From Grifola frondosa (lineage: Eukaryota > Basidiomycota > Agaricomycetes > Polyporales > Grifolaceae), in assembly GCA_001683735.1 (NCBI GenBank), contig LUGG01000027.1:372001-436000 (forward strand): a stretch of DNA of 64,000 nt, written 5' to 3'. Below, piece by piece: positions 13,522-25,037 of this stretch (position 1 is the stretch's first letter; each line of letters starts with the position of its first letter). The notes below the pieces were generated by a model, which ran no database searches, was not told the DNA's origin, and saw only the letters and a program-made list of their open reading frames with translations. Both the position numbers and the translations under genes were made by a program.

Positions 13522-14700
13522 ATGGCCACAGTCAAACTGTCCGAAATCATCAATAGTCTCAAAGTTAATATTGCCATCCTCGAACGCCTCGAACGCCTCG
13601 AACACAACAAAACCTCTGTGGACGTCCCCTTGGTCTCTGATATCGCACATGAGAACGTTAGCGGTATGTAGAAAACACTACATTATGCTGTTACTAATCT
13701 ATCACCTGAAAGAACTGTCCGATGCTGCTCCCCCTGCGGAAGCTATTGCCGCGCAAGTCATCGACATCCAACGTGTCTCCCATCCCCTTCCTGATGCTAC
13801 AGAAGAACCGGAATCAGACAACTGTACGGACAGCGCCGTGGATGAACTCGAGGTAGTATTTCCCTACCAACTCCATCTTACGCGTACTAATGTCTGCTTC
13901 ACTCTTCAGCTGGAAAGCATGCTCGAACCTCCCAACGACGACCGAGAACTGAATGTCATTCGACATGCGCCCTTACACCAACGCGAAGACGTATCCCCCT
14001 CGTTAAAGGCGAACTGTCTGAAATTATGGAAGCTACTTACAGAGTACGAAGAGATAAAAAAGGACTGCAAGGTAACGTCACTACTGTCCTGTTAAGTGCC
14101 ATGTCTGCATCCTAACATGTTGTCAAGCGAGAAATTCTCAGCGCCAATACACGCCCTAGTGAAATCTTCGACTGGATACACCGCAAGAGAATGCCAATTG
14201 CCGGACCTAGCGATCTTGATGAAGAGGTTTTTGGCGCCGCGTGGAGATTATGGTGGTGGAAGATCAATCCCAAGCAAAGACGGCTCGCATCTCCTCGTCT
14301 CCGCTTGATTGCGGCCACTGACCTGACAGAGTGGGCGTGCATTGATAAAGCCAGTAACAGTGGCATTCGGATTGCAGTCTTGTCCCTTTTCTGGTGGGTC
14401 CCCAAGGGGCCCATCAACCATGATTCGTTGTGGGCCGAGTGTGTTGCCGACATGTCTTTTGTTCTGGAAGACATTATCCGTTTGCATTCGAGCACTATGT
14501 GAGTGTTCTACTACTACTTCTCAATATTCCACCGGCTAAAACCTTTCAACTTCTGCAGCTCTTCATCCGGCAGCTCTTCATCTGGCAGCTCTTCATCCGG
14601 CAGCTCTTCATCCGGCAGCTCTTCATCCGGCAGCTCTTCGTCTCGCAAAAAGAGAACACGTTCTTTGGTGGCAAAATCAACCCCTGCTACTAAAAAGTAA
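13522..14700 (+). CDS. Uncharacterised agaricomycete protein with Trp-rich domain, intact copy
   Basis: Five exons (13522-13663, 13713-13852, 13910-14071, 14128-14498, 14559-14700), all in phase, give 318 aa. The N-terminal helix is leucine/glutamate-rich (ILERLERLEHNK). An acidic linker (SAVDELE) and a helical block (CLKLWKLLTEYEEIKK) follow. The best-conserved part is exon 4: EIFDWIHRKRMPIAGP, FGAAWRLWWWKINP, VLSLFWWVPKGPI, FVLEDIIRL. Similar Trp-rich hypothetical proteins (WWxWW...VLxLxWWG) occur widely in agaricomycetes; no function is known to me. The last exon begins with a Ser/Gly repeat tail and ends basic (RKKRTRSLVAKSTPATKK), perhaps a nuclear signal. A damaged paralogue lies 11.5 kb downstream on the same strand. 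Confidence 0.7.
14559..14640 (+). repeat. 15-bp tandem repeat coding for Ser/Gly tail
   Basis: About five to six copies of a 15-bp unit CTCTTCATCCGGCAG, nearly perfect, encode SSSGS repeats at the C-terminal part of the gene. The unit length is a multiple of three, so changes in copy number keep the frame. The paralogue at 26.2 kb lacks the repeat. Confidence 0.85.
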
Positions 14701-15094
14701 GCACCCAAAGCATCTCACATCGATTCTCACACTCATACAAATACAAGATGCCGTGTTACGAATTAATCGAGGATATTTGTCTACATGTCTTGTTATTCTC
14801 ATTGAGATCTGGATTTTCTCCGGTGGTGTGCCCTCCGCTGCAACGGTGAATCGACACAGTTGTTACGGGCTCGTATATACACCAGTTGTAAATACTACGT
14901 AGATATCAATCACTCCCGTTGATCGTGAAATCAGTAGCGCTGCATGATTATGGGCCGCTGCACCAGCGCAATGCTTCGGATAGCTCCGGCTCCAGCGCAG
15001 ACAGCTCGTGCGTCTGTGCTGGCTGATTGGCTCATGCCCCTCAATATTTGATTGTAAACATATTCTATCTAATCAATATCTGAAGTGTCACAAT

Positions 15095-15490
15095 TTATGT
15101 CCGCATTTTCAAAGGATATGCAGAGTCCGCAAATGGTCCGTCGTCTCTAGTGTGAGCATCCGTCCGTATTGTGTCCACGTCCTGTGCAAGCTCCTCCACC
15201 GAGTCGCCAGGCGCCCCGGCCGACACTGTATACCCGTACTGCGTCAGGTCTACAAAGAGCCGTTGTGTCCTCTCCTGGAAGATCACTCGGAGCCGCTTGG
15301 TAGCGGGAAGAGTCGGCAAAGTGGGAGACCACGCGCGCTCGGGGAGCGGGATGGGGAGACGAACGACAAACGTGCTCCCCACGCCCTCAACAGATTCCAC
15401 GTTAACGATGCCGTGCGGCTTACACATTTGAGACCGCCGTCCCTGCCAAATTGCAGGTCCTCCGCAACTTCGCCCAATTGATACCAAATC
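15095..15490 (-). pseudogene. Fragment of a hybrid histidine kinase
   Basis: A minus-strand frame contains a motif like the end of a GHKL ATPase domain (NVESVEGVGSTFVVRLP, compare the usual G2 box GxGSTFxxxLP). It is followed by a segment resembling a degenerate receiver domain (QYGYTVSAGAPGDSVEELA...DTIRTDAH). The region expected upstream (N and G1 boxes) is not in the same frame. No start and no H-box are seen, so only a remnant is present. The family assignment rests on one motif. Confidence 0.4.
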
Positions 15491-15546
15491 TAAATCGTGG
15501 TAAACACGATTAGCACCACACTCGGAAGGAAAAAGGCGGGGACTGA

Positions 15547-15854
15547 CTATTCGTTCAACGGGTCCTGCCTCATCGTGCCAAACCAGCCCGCCGCGCTCGC
15601 GAACAGGTTGTCGAATTGGCCCTCCCGCCCGCGCTCGCTGCACTCGTTCTCGACGACATACCGGGGCTGCAGGAGGACCGGTGGTGGCAGTCAGCAACTG
15701 ATGAGATAGAGAGTGCGTACCTCACTGGCGTACTCGTCGATGTCCCGGAACCAGCGACGCATGCGCTCATCGTGCTGCGCGTCGTACAGCGCGTCGCCAA
15801 TGACGTCCAGGCTGCACCCGTTCGCGAAGAGTCCTTGCTTGGTGCGCGGGGGAT
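15547..15854 (-). pseudogene. Fragment of a HAM1-like gene
   Basis: Two minus-strand exons (15854-15722 and 15666-15547) join with good splice sites. They encode PRTKQGLFANGCSLDVIGDA, MRRWFRDIDEYASE and then GQFDNLFASAAGWF, ending MRQDPLNE at an in-frame TAG. This resembles the N-terminal region of the large fungal HAM1-like/BPI-related lipid-binding family, which normally continues for several hundred residues past this point. Only about 80 codons are present, so it is a truncated fragment. It lies directly next to the histidine kinase fragment. Confidence 0.45.
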
Positions 15855-16792
15855 CTGTTAGTGCGGTCTATTTTCTGAAAACAAAATAGAGAACGGGCAT
15901 ACCGTGGCTGGTGATCGTGAAGCCATTATCGTGGCTCTAATTCAGCTCACAACCAATCTCGGTCCTTACCTCCGAGCCAAACACGTGCAATTTCAGCGCC
16001 GAGATAGCCTTGCTCTCCACAACTCGGACAGCATAAAATACACGTGGCGAAATATGTTCATTTGTGGTAAATATTGCGGACTTTGAAATATCCCTTAAAT
16101 GCGCGTGACAGGTAGGCTTTCTTATGCATATAACGGGATCGGAAAGCGCCGGGACAGATCGACTTTTGGTTGAATATATCAAGCTATCAATATTATGCTA
16201 TCGTACCATGGGAAATGCATGGGAAATGGTCCGGATAAGTATCAAATCCGGCAAGCTAATATGTCCCTAATAAGCTCGAGTTAGGTAAGAGTACTCGAGC
16301 ATATATCATGCATTTCTCTCTCCGTAATAATCGGGAATGCCCGCCGTGTGTGTTCTGATGTTCGTATTTGGTATTACGTGCGGTGTGGACTGTGTTTGAA
16401 TGGCGGAGTCGGCGTGCACTGGAAATGAGCCGTGAGCGAGGCCGGGATTGGTCGTTCAGTGAATATAGGCTAACTGTGCCGTTCTCTGCTCGCAGAGCTC
16501 GAAATGTGATTCTGGATATATTTATCTTTGCGGGTTCGGCCTTGCTGCTCTGACATGCTTTATATCCCCGAAAATGCGAGCCGATTTTTTTGAAAAATAT
16601 TCAGCGCCGGAAAGATCGAGAAGTTGATTGTATTGCGGACAATCACAGTAAGGAATACACACAGTTACCAGTTATACACTCACACTTTTGCGGTATGAAA
16701 CTAGATAGCGAACGCTTCTTTCAACGACGACAATCGGTTCTCATGGAACTGCTCTTCCTACTCTCCAGTCAATTAATTAACCATAGCGCATA
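15855..16792. other. No recognisable gene
   Basis: Short open frames only. AT-rich from 16080 to 16330, with a near-duplicated GGGAAATG at 16208-16226. Nothing assignable. Confidence 0.4.
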
Positions 16793-18931
16793 TCAAGAAA
16801 TCCTGACACAACACACCGTATCGATCTGCTGCACCGTCTCCGTGGTGACCTTCACATCAATGACGGCCGACTTCTTCCCGGCCGACGGCTGCTGAGAGAC
16901 CGCATCAGGAACCAATATTGCGATGCCGTCAGCGGTGCGCTTACCCTGACAGACGGGCTTGCGGCGTCCCACCTGCGGGAGGTACGCATTTCTGCTGGGT
17001 TTGCAAGGCCGAATGAGCCCGTTTCCATGCCTTCTGCGCCCCGATCGACAATGGAGCGTCGCGAGTTGAGACTGCACGAATATAAATTTTTAGAGGAGTA
17101 TCGGGACCTGGTGGGGCGTCTTACATAGCTAATAGCGAGTTCGTGTACACTGTGGCTAGGGCTTAGACGGGTGGAAGCGGTAAGGCGAGAGACGAGACGT
17201 ACTCTTGGAGACGATAATGTAGAGCGCGAGATAGATGAAATTGCGGGGCATCGCGGCCGCCTAGAGGGACGTTAGTATTATTAACCCCTCGGACACAGGA
17301 AGACGCACGCAGATCAACGCCGCAAGTGTGAACATACTGGAACGGAACGACATAATCGTGGTTGATATGCCGAAGACGGTGCAAGGATCGCAGCTTACCC
17401 TGTCAATAAACCTGCAATGGCATAAGCGTCGAATACCTGCCTGCAGGACAATTGGAAAGGAATACCTGTGTTGATCGTGTACACTATCATCACGTCGATC
17501 AGGCAATCCGTGCTAACGTGCGCTATGAGAATGGCAATCTATTCGGAGAACAGAATAACATACCGTTTGTATCCAGTTCGGCTTCGGCGGAGGACCACGC
17601 ACAGGGCAATCGTGATGCTCGCATCGCATAATACCGCGGAACCCAATGATGAGCAGATCAGCCACTGCCACCCAGGTAAGCTGCGAGTTGCCCGTCACGC
17701 AAAAGGACGCAGCCTACCGTGAACCTCTCAAAGTCTCTGAATGTAGGCTGAACAAATCTATAAATCCAGATATAAAATTGTGTTTTTCCGAGATGTGAAG
17801 GCGCGACGACATACGCCTCTATTGACAGCGCTAGCATAGCAGAAGGTGAGCGACAGATGTAAGAAAGTAGACTCGACATTGCCGTACCAAGACCGAAACC
17901 TAGAATCGAGATTAGTGGGGCGAGTCGGCGAGCGACTAGTTTAGATGACTTACCTAGCCTTACGAGCGTCAGCAGTACCTAATTTACGCGCAAAATATGA
18001 GTAATGTGTTTACTTTGTTCGCTTCGAGTGTACTGACGAACGCTACCACGAGGGTCGCACTACGATTGCCGACTGGAGTAGGCGCATGATTTAGTAGAGA
18101 GGGCAATCCACGTTTTGTAAAAGATAAACATACGGAGATATAAGCGACGACTCAAGAACCTGCTGCAATTTAGTTCCTCTGAGATGATATGCTGCTTGTG
18201 TTAGAAAGAACCTACAGGTGCGAGATCGCAGTGACAATTGACTACGAGAATGATTATGAATGGAGACGCCGTAGTATGTAGGTTCACAAACGTACGGTGA
18301 TCGAAACCAGTAACTGTGGGATATTAGATGAGCTGTGTGACTATTGATTGGAGAATACCGTGAAGAAACGTACTCTGGCCGACCTGAAAGTGAGATGAGC
18401 ATTGTGCCTTGCTCGAATGGAGTAATAGAACAGACCAAACACCGTTGGGGAGACTTTCGGGGTTCGAGTAACTGGTCACCAGATAGAAGTAGCTTGGAAT
18501 CAAAGATATGAGATGCTGCGTGAGATGTCCGATATATGGGATAGCCCACCATGTATGCACAGATAAGGTCGTATGAAAAGTATCCAAGAGCCTGGCCGTT
18601 ATCAGCAATAGTCATTCTCAATATTCACGCATGGAAATCACCATAGACAGGCGACCTGACTCAAAAATGAAGAACCGGCTGGATACAAGGAGCATTCCAC
18701 AGACGCACCATGCTCTTCAGACCCCATCCGTCTGCTGGGTATAGACGAAGGTAACGATAACATTGATGAGTAGTCAGCCCATATAACCTATTCCGAAAGT
18801 CAGACAGTTCAATGGGCCTCGAAGAATAGAAAATCTGACATGGCCGCAAGACAGGTCCCAATAAGCAATGCGCCAAATGTATCGTCGAGTGACGGAACAA
18901 GTTGGAGCGGCACAGCGTCAGAAGAATTCAT
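16793..18931 (-). CDS. DUF6534-type multipass membrane protein
   Basis: Minus-strand gene with many short introns. The start is MNSSDAVPLQLVPSLDDTFG (ATG at 18931). Splicing yields TFGALLIGTCLAAM joined to LYGLTTHQCYRYLRLYP, then VACLWLLDTFHTTLSVHT, then CYFYLVTSYSNPESLPNGVW, all typical first helices of this family. Further on: RLAPLISILGFGLGTAMSS, FVQPTFRDFERFT, GSAVLCDASITIALC with RRSRTGYKR, YTINTGLLTG, and the family-typical end MYTNSLLAMLNSRRSIVDRG. The C-terminal tail is Thr/Val-rich. Such proteins have about seven membrane helices and are greatly expanded in agaricomycetes; their function is unknown. Two middle junctions (about 18100-18330) are unresolved, so integrity is not certain. 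Confidence 0.65.
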
Positions 18932-19952
18932 GCCTGAGGGTCTTGGATCTTCGGCGACAGCAAGGAGAAGTAGGCATGCGTTGGGGCTTAAGTACCACCA
19001 TCCAGGGACGTGAACGTCGGGGGCGAATCAAATTCTCCGAGGATACAGGTCTACATCTGTCAGATACCTGTATTTGCCTGACATTTCAATGCTCCAATAG
19101 TAGAGGTTTGACAGATAACCCTGAAAGCGCCGACAGCAGCAGTATCCAGTAGATATCTTGAAGTACCATGGTATATTCGAACAGTGCACTATCATTGGAA
19201 GTGTGGCTGACGAGATAGAGGCATTAGAAGCACCAGCATGAGTTACAAGAGAACACCATGCATGTAAAAGGGACCGTGATGAGCAGCGTCAATTGGCATC
19301 TGAGCCAAATATCTTCTGTAATAACAGTACTGTCTTACTTACGACTCAGATAACGGTTCATCAGCACCAGATTCGGTTTAGCTATCTCCAGATATGGTGG
19401 CTTGAAGTTAAGACGATAGCGAGCATGGATGCTGCAACTTGTTGGAACTAACCTTCAGCTCAGGCCTCTCAGGAACTCTATCTCTTCACGATCAGACTGG
19501 CATTTTCCTTGAGAACAAGGCGTGAGGGTGGTTGATCAAGACAAGGGAGTATCGTCGCCACGGTGTGCGGTTCACTCGGAAGTGAGATCAGTTTCACACG
19601 GTCCAAATTGTTGTATTTTTTTTCTCACCGAAGAACCAACACCATATTGTACTCGGCTGCGTATACACAGAAAGAGACATAGCCAATGATTAGCTGGCGT
19701 GTATTAGTGTGCTGTCATTAATCGCTATGATTATTAGGGTCGTATCGCAGCCTCATCGGCGGAAATTACAGTACGCTTGATTATGGGCGTACCGATCCAT
19801 ATCCCATGACCTTTGTTAGATGCACAAGCTACATTTGATCACAGCACAGTTACATGGGTAAACAATTCTCGTATACAGTTGCATCGGAACATCTGCTCAG
19901 AAGTACAATTACCCGCTACATTCTTCTCGGCGCTCACTCTTAGATTGTCCCC
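18932..19952. other. Intergenic, nothing recognised
   Basis: About 1 kb between the starts/ends of neighbouring minus-strand genes. Includes a poly-T tract near 19617. No open frame with support. Confidence 0.45.
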
Positions 19953-21851
19953 TCATTCAGTGGCAGCAGCGACCGCATACAGATATGTTCCCAACAATTT
20001 GCTCTGCAAATAAATTTCAAGTCAGTCATACTGCATTAGGGAACCAAATGAATTACATACCCCTTCGATAAAGTTGGACCTGTCAAGCTTCTCGTTCGTG
20101 GAGCTGGAGGGATGTCTATTAGTGACTACCCATTCATTGCAAGACTTAAAAAAAGGCGTACTGTGCGCCGTCATCACCCCTGCCCATGGGCAACAGAAGG
20201 ACATTCACGCCCAAGCTCTCCGCGAACGTAAGCGTAACTGGAATAGAGCCACCCTCGCGAGTGAGATCCGGCGACTTCTTGTACACCGCCTGGGGATGAT
20301 TGATACATGAGAACGAAAGTTCTCCATGAAACGACGAGATTATATGAGCTGACCTCAGTCGCCTTCTTCGCTGCCTCGTAGTTCCAGTGTTTGTAATCAG
20401 CTATCCACGGCTTCCGCCGTGCAGACTCTCCAAAACGAGCTTGTTCTTCGTGTTGAGTTTCGCGAACTCCGCCTTGACGTAACGCTCAACAAGAGGTTCG
20501 ATATTTTCAGGTGTCTGTGGAGGAACGAGACTACATAGCGCAATGCATGATCAGAAACCTCACAGCGTCGAGATACAAGATCACTTGCCGGATGCTGAAT
20601 TTGCCCGAGACGCTGGCCGGAATGACAGTCTTGCCGCCTGCACCGGAGAACGCACCCTCGATACCGTGCAGCGAGAGTGAAGGAAAGCGCATGCGACCCA
20701 TGATTAACGTCGTCTTGTCCTCGGAGAGCGTGATCGGGGCACCGACCGCATCGACGACGTCCTGGACGGAATAGTCAAGTGCATCATAGATGGCCCTGTT
20801 GCATATAATCAGACATGTAAGCAAGAACACATGAAATAATCAGGCATACGTCTCTTCCGAACTTGGTCCAGGAACCATATCGTCGACGCCTGGGATGAGG
20901 ATCGTGCCATCGGGCGCAACAAGTTTGCTCATGAGCAGCACGAGGTCCGTCATCGGCTCGTGCACCATCCGCCCAAACGCTCCAGAGTGCAGATCACGCG
21001 CAGGCCCTGACACGGTCACTTTGAAGTATTTTATCCCACGCAGGCCGTAGGTCAGGCAGGGCGTGCGCGTATTCAACCAGTAATTATCTGACTGCGATAA
21101 ATTCACCACCTGTAACCATCCTCATCTGGGAAACCAGAAGCAAAAGGCACTCACAATGCAGACACAGTCCACGCCATCAAACCAGCCCTTCTTGCCCTTC
21201 GCCGCCTCCGAAGTGATCAGGTCGTCCAGGCCCTCGCTCCCACTCTCCTCCATCCCTTCGAAGCAGAATCGCATATTGACTGGAAGGGATAGCCCCAATG
21301 CCTTATGTGCTTCCAAAACGTTCAGCCAGCCCATGATCGGACCTTTGTCGTCCGTCGATCCGCGTCCGATGAGGCGACCGGTCTCGGAGTCGACGACGAG
21401 CTCGAACGGCTCAGTGTCCCATCCGTCGCTCTTCGACGCCTGAGGTAGGGTGTAAGGTAAGATCGAATCGCGTTATCAGACTGCATCACGTACCGGCTGC
21501 ACATCGTAGTGGCCGTAGACCAGTATGGTCGTCTTCTTCGGATCGTGTCCGATCCTGCCAAGGATGGCGGGAGGCAGAGGCAGTTCCTGGTCATCCATGG
21601 TGTGTTTCCCAAGATCAACTTGCTTGGTTTCTACGCCGAGTGATTTCAGCTGGTCTTCCAGCCACGACCCCATTTTGAAGACATCCTGGCGATGAGTACC
21701 ATCACCACTGATGCTGCAGCGAAGTGTCAGTGTCCCAAGAGAACCCAACTTCTACGCCATACCTTGGGATTGCGACCGCCTGTCCAAGCCTCTGAATGAA
21801 CCTGTCCGCATTCTCGTCAATGAACCTGAGGAATTCCAGTGGCGAAGACAT
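19953..21851 (-). CDS. DUG1: M20 family Cys-Gly metallodipeptidase (Dug1/CNDP type)
   Basis: Nine minus-strand exons: 21851-21763, 21713-21494, 21439-21155, 21091-20850, 20795-20585, 20514-20354, 20289-20162, 20103-20061, 20003-19953. The product hydrolyses dipeptides such as Cys-Gly in cytosolic glutathione turnover, with a di-metal site. Metal ligands are visible: His and Asp in YGHYDVQP, Asp in STDDKGP, the Glu pair in MEESGSEGL and the late His in DDGAHSTNEKLD. The dimerisation/lid part includes [13 protein letters not shown]. Exon 6 is one base short: LHGG and [13 protein letters not shown] lie in different frames near 20411. All other junctions fit, so this looks like a single-base deletion, either real or an assembly error. 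The family identity is very secure. Confidence 0.9.
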
Positions 21852-22764
21852 TCTGGTGGTACGAGATCTAGTGATAAGATAATTTCCTAATCAGGTCAAA
21901 TTCTGATATATGCTACAGCACGTGACCGATATATTAATAGAATCTCGGCAACTTCAGGTTTCAAATTTCAACGCTTGGTTCATGGAATTGGTTGTTCAAC
22001 GATGTCCGACGTAAAATTCTTATTCTTTTGTATTATCGCATATCTATTCAACAACGGCAACAGTTGACGTTAATGCAACTGGCCTGGATGTTGGAGTGGC
22101 GTGTGCACTAACTAGTACGGTAAGTCTCCAGTCGGTCATCATCTTTCGCGATTGTCATATATTCTCCTTCAGGCTACGTGACATTAAAGTGTCCGTCAAG
22201 TGAAGGACCATCGCACTAACATGACAGTCGTCCTTGGCATGTTGATTGGTCCGTGCCAGTTGGCGTGGGCCATCTCCGTTCTTGCTATAAATGGCATGGA
22301 TTACCGCATACTAACTTTTCAGTTGGCATTATATTCACGTTTTGTCTGCACCTCTCGATTCGATTTCGAACTCTACAGCCGCAGATATCGCTACGTTACG
22401 GAGTATTTCATGAAGACATAAAGATAAATAGCTCGACGTGTAAGTCCACAATTATTCTTGTTGAATTTGACTTTCTATCGAGGATGAAACAGATCTTGAG
22501 CTGTTGAAGATGTATGCAAGGTGAAAATGTGAACAAATATTCTTCCTCATGAAACAAATTTTGGACTTACGGACTCGAATGCGCCGGCGCACCAGAGCTT
22601 GGCATAGTTTGAATACTACAACAATTAAATAAATAACAAAACGAGAACCACCCTCATAAATATCATAAATCCGGAGTGAACAGACGGACGTAATCTGGAT
22701 AAAATGACGCAACTTCTCAGCATTTACGCTCTAACAGGAAACAGCGTCCTCACATAAGTCCAAT
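21852..22764. other. Intergenic region with a possible short secreted ORF
   Basis: Holds the dipeptidase promoter side. At about 22001 on the plus strand a short frame MSDVKFLFFCIIAYLFNNGN looks like a signal peptide but stops after 21 codons. The next frame continues with VDVNATGLDVGVAC up to a GTAAGT donor. This could be the 5' part of a small secreted protein, but no complete model can be made. Confidence 0.2.
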
Positions 22765-23313
22765 TCACATAACGATACAGGCGCAACATCCGTACTCCTC
22801 ACGGTGCGCTGGTGAGGATATTGTCGTCTCGGAGCATCCATATCTCTCTTGATTTACATTCAATGCAGCTGCCGCAGCGACATAATCGGATATGTCATAT
22901 TGCACGGCGGGAAGATTTGCTTCAACCCGACGCCGGTTACGCCCGTATCTTGGAGGGTCCACGGAGACCTGTGCGCCATGAAGTGCGGGGTGCAATGTGC
23001 GCGATGTCATCGCTGCGTGTTCAGTCGCCGTTGGCATTGTTCTCGGGCAGTACCGTCGTTGGGGCTCGAGCCGGCCAGAGGGTGACTTCTGTGCAGAGCG
23101 GCGCTGCAGATCGGGCTTCACGATACCCACCGGATCCTCGCAAGAATCGAGATCAAACATCTGGGATGAGCGGTCTATTATCTGACAAGCCTATTCAACG
23201 AACATAGGACTCACTTGCTCCTTAAATCGAGATCGGGGTGGCTTGTATCCTTGAGGAGGTTGTTGACATCCGACTTGATCGAGGGCTTTATCAGGACGAG
23301 GCTGAGATGACAT
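22765..23313 (-). CDS. Small protein with C-terminal CaaX prenylation motif
   Basis: Two exons (23313-23215 and 23160-22765) with a clean GTGAGT donor and CCCAG acceptor give 164 aa. The N-terminus is Gln/Pro-rich (GCQQPPQGYKPPRSRFKEQ). The middle is polar and basic (QRRSAQKSPSGRLEPQRR). The C-terminus is GCCACIVM followed by the stop. The last four residues, CIVM, fit a CaaX box for farnesylation, and the Cys pair just before could be acylated, so membrane anchoring is predicted. No known domain is seen. Basidiomycete mating pheromone precursors also end in CaaX, but they are usually shorter and end in small residues such as A, so I do not call it a pheromone. It may be a lipid-anchored adaptor. 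Confidence 0.6.
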
Positions 23314-23821
23314 GTTGAGTATGAGAATATGTTAGTATGCAAGACATCGATGCAGCTATATAGTGCAATACAGCACAGAAAAGCACAGTGAAATGCATCA
23401 CGAACGCTTGGATAAAAGCGCGTTAGTGACGAACATGGTAAAGCAGAACGTCGACATGACACAGAAGCTGATCCAGAAAAAAAAATGATGCAGGGAATTC
23501 ACGAACTAGGATTAGAATTTGCGAGCTTGTCTCAGAATAGAGGAAGAATTTGAGTCCATCGTTAGGAACGTATTCCTGACAATTGCCACTCCAGATCCAT
23601 TGCATGATGTTGGATGACCATGGCAACATCCCTGCCATCCGCCTGCGTCTACCTGCGTAACTTTAACATAAGCTCTACCCGTTGAACGAGACCACAAAAA
23701 TACATGCAGTCATCCTACCCTACCAGTCAGCATCTGTACGTATCTTCTACTTGGTATCTTGAGCACAACCGAAAGTCCGGAATCAAAAATACAGCAAACC
23801 CATCCACAGAACCTCCAAAAT

Positions 23822-24537
23822 TCACGTAGGTTTGTTTACACTTCTCCTTCCAGCGAAGCCTTTGGAGTCCGTATCACTACCTGTCTTCGTCGCAGTTGCA
23901 CCATCGGGACCTCTTGGCTGTCGAACAATTTTCGCGCTGGGACCGCTATGTGGTGTTGCTTCGCCAGACAAAGTGACACGGATATTGGGGTCATCTTTTT
24001 GGCTGCCGGTCTGTGAACTGTTGAATATGCGTTCCCGCGCTGCGTGGTACTGCGCCTCGCGCTCCGCGTATGACTTTTGCGCATCGGAGCTGGGCGTGAA
24101 AGATGAAGATGAAGTAGCTGTTGCGGCATTTGGGCGCTTTAGGATGCGGAGAGCAGGCTGAAAGGCAGCTGGAGGGGGCGATACGGTCGTCGTCGTGCTC
24201 GACCCTGAGATCACGAGTTCGGGCATTGGAGCCTTCTTGTTCCTATAATAAGAGTATGGAAGCATGTTAATCACTCTACTGGGAGTCGCGAAAATCGTGT
24301 GCACTCACGCATCTTCCCATACCCTTTGCGCGTCCTCCACCATCACATCTTCCTCGGGTTCATCGTCGTCCCAATCGTCTGGAACCGTCTGGACCGGTGC
24401 AGCACGGCGGGAGGAAATGGGGGCTGGCTGTAGAGACTTGTGAAGAATGCTGGAGCGTTCAGAATCGTCGGACCTACGAAGGCGTCATCCCAAGGGTCTG
24501 CCGGGGTGCTTGTGCCTGCAGTGCTTGTGATCGACAT
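23822..24537 (-). CDS. SUZ-domain RNA-binding protein
   Basis: Three exons (24537-24478, 24427-24309, 24242-23822), fully in phase, give 199 aa. The acidic N-terminal part is typical of the family (PDDWDDDEPEEDVMVEDAQR). The SUZ motif lies in the second half: LRILKRPN, then SYAEREAQYHAARERIF, followed by a polar Gly/Ser/Lys-rich end. The SUZ domain binds RNA and is found in short fungal proteins of this layout. Likely a cytoplasmic mRNA-associated protein; partners are unknown. The gene is compact and looks intact. Confidence 0.8.
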
Positions 24538-24899
24538 CAGAGTTCAGTTTAGCGCTCAGAGTCCTGTTTTGGAGGTTCGCGGCCGTTGTGGCGCGCACCC
24601 AAAACTGCACCTAACTGCACTCAACATATATGCAAATTATTCGCAGGCCGCTCTTGCTGTGAGGACTGATTGGTATTACATGTAGCGAGTGATTGTAAAG
24701 AGATACGCGACCTATAAGCTCAAACTTTATCTTTCGCAGTGGCAGGCTATGTTCGAATGGTGGAAGGGGAAGCACTTACTGGCACAGGTTCCACCGGAGT
24801 TATCTAATATCTATCGGATTAGGCAGACGGAGGACGTTGTCTAGTCTCCAATAACCCACTTTCTACCGTCGCACAGTGCACACATGCCAACAACCACCT

Positions 24900-24986
24900 C
24901 ACGTGACCGTGCATCGTGAGTATCATTCACCGCGTTCTCAACTTTGGTTCGTTGTCGAACCGTGAGTGTCTTCCCAATATTTAAAC
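24900..24986 (+). promoter_or_regulatory. Promoter block matching that of the 13.5-kb paralogue
   Basis: Contains CACGTGACCGTGCATC (24900), TCGAACCGTG (24955) and ATATTTAAACA (24977), in the same order and spacing as upstream of the intact paralogue. Confidence 0.5.
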
Positions 24987-25037
24987 AGCAACGACGCATT
25001 GTGCTCAATGCTTCCTCTTCTCTCTCTCCCCCACACC

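Noticed and set aside
18091..18621. Minus-strand open frame of 176 codons
   Set aside because: It reads through introns of the DUF6534 gene; the conserved family motifs lie in another frame of the same stretch.
22765..23313. CaaX gene as mating pheromone precursor
   Set aside because: Too long, CIVM end atypical, and no receptor gene or typical processing site is seen in the window.
23640..23697. tRNA-like stretch (AGCTCTACCCGTTGAACGAG)
   Set aside because: Only a D-arm-like match; no acceptor stem, anticodon arm or T-loop can be folded around it.
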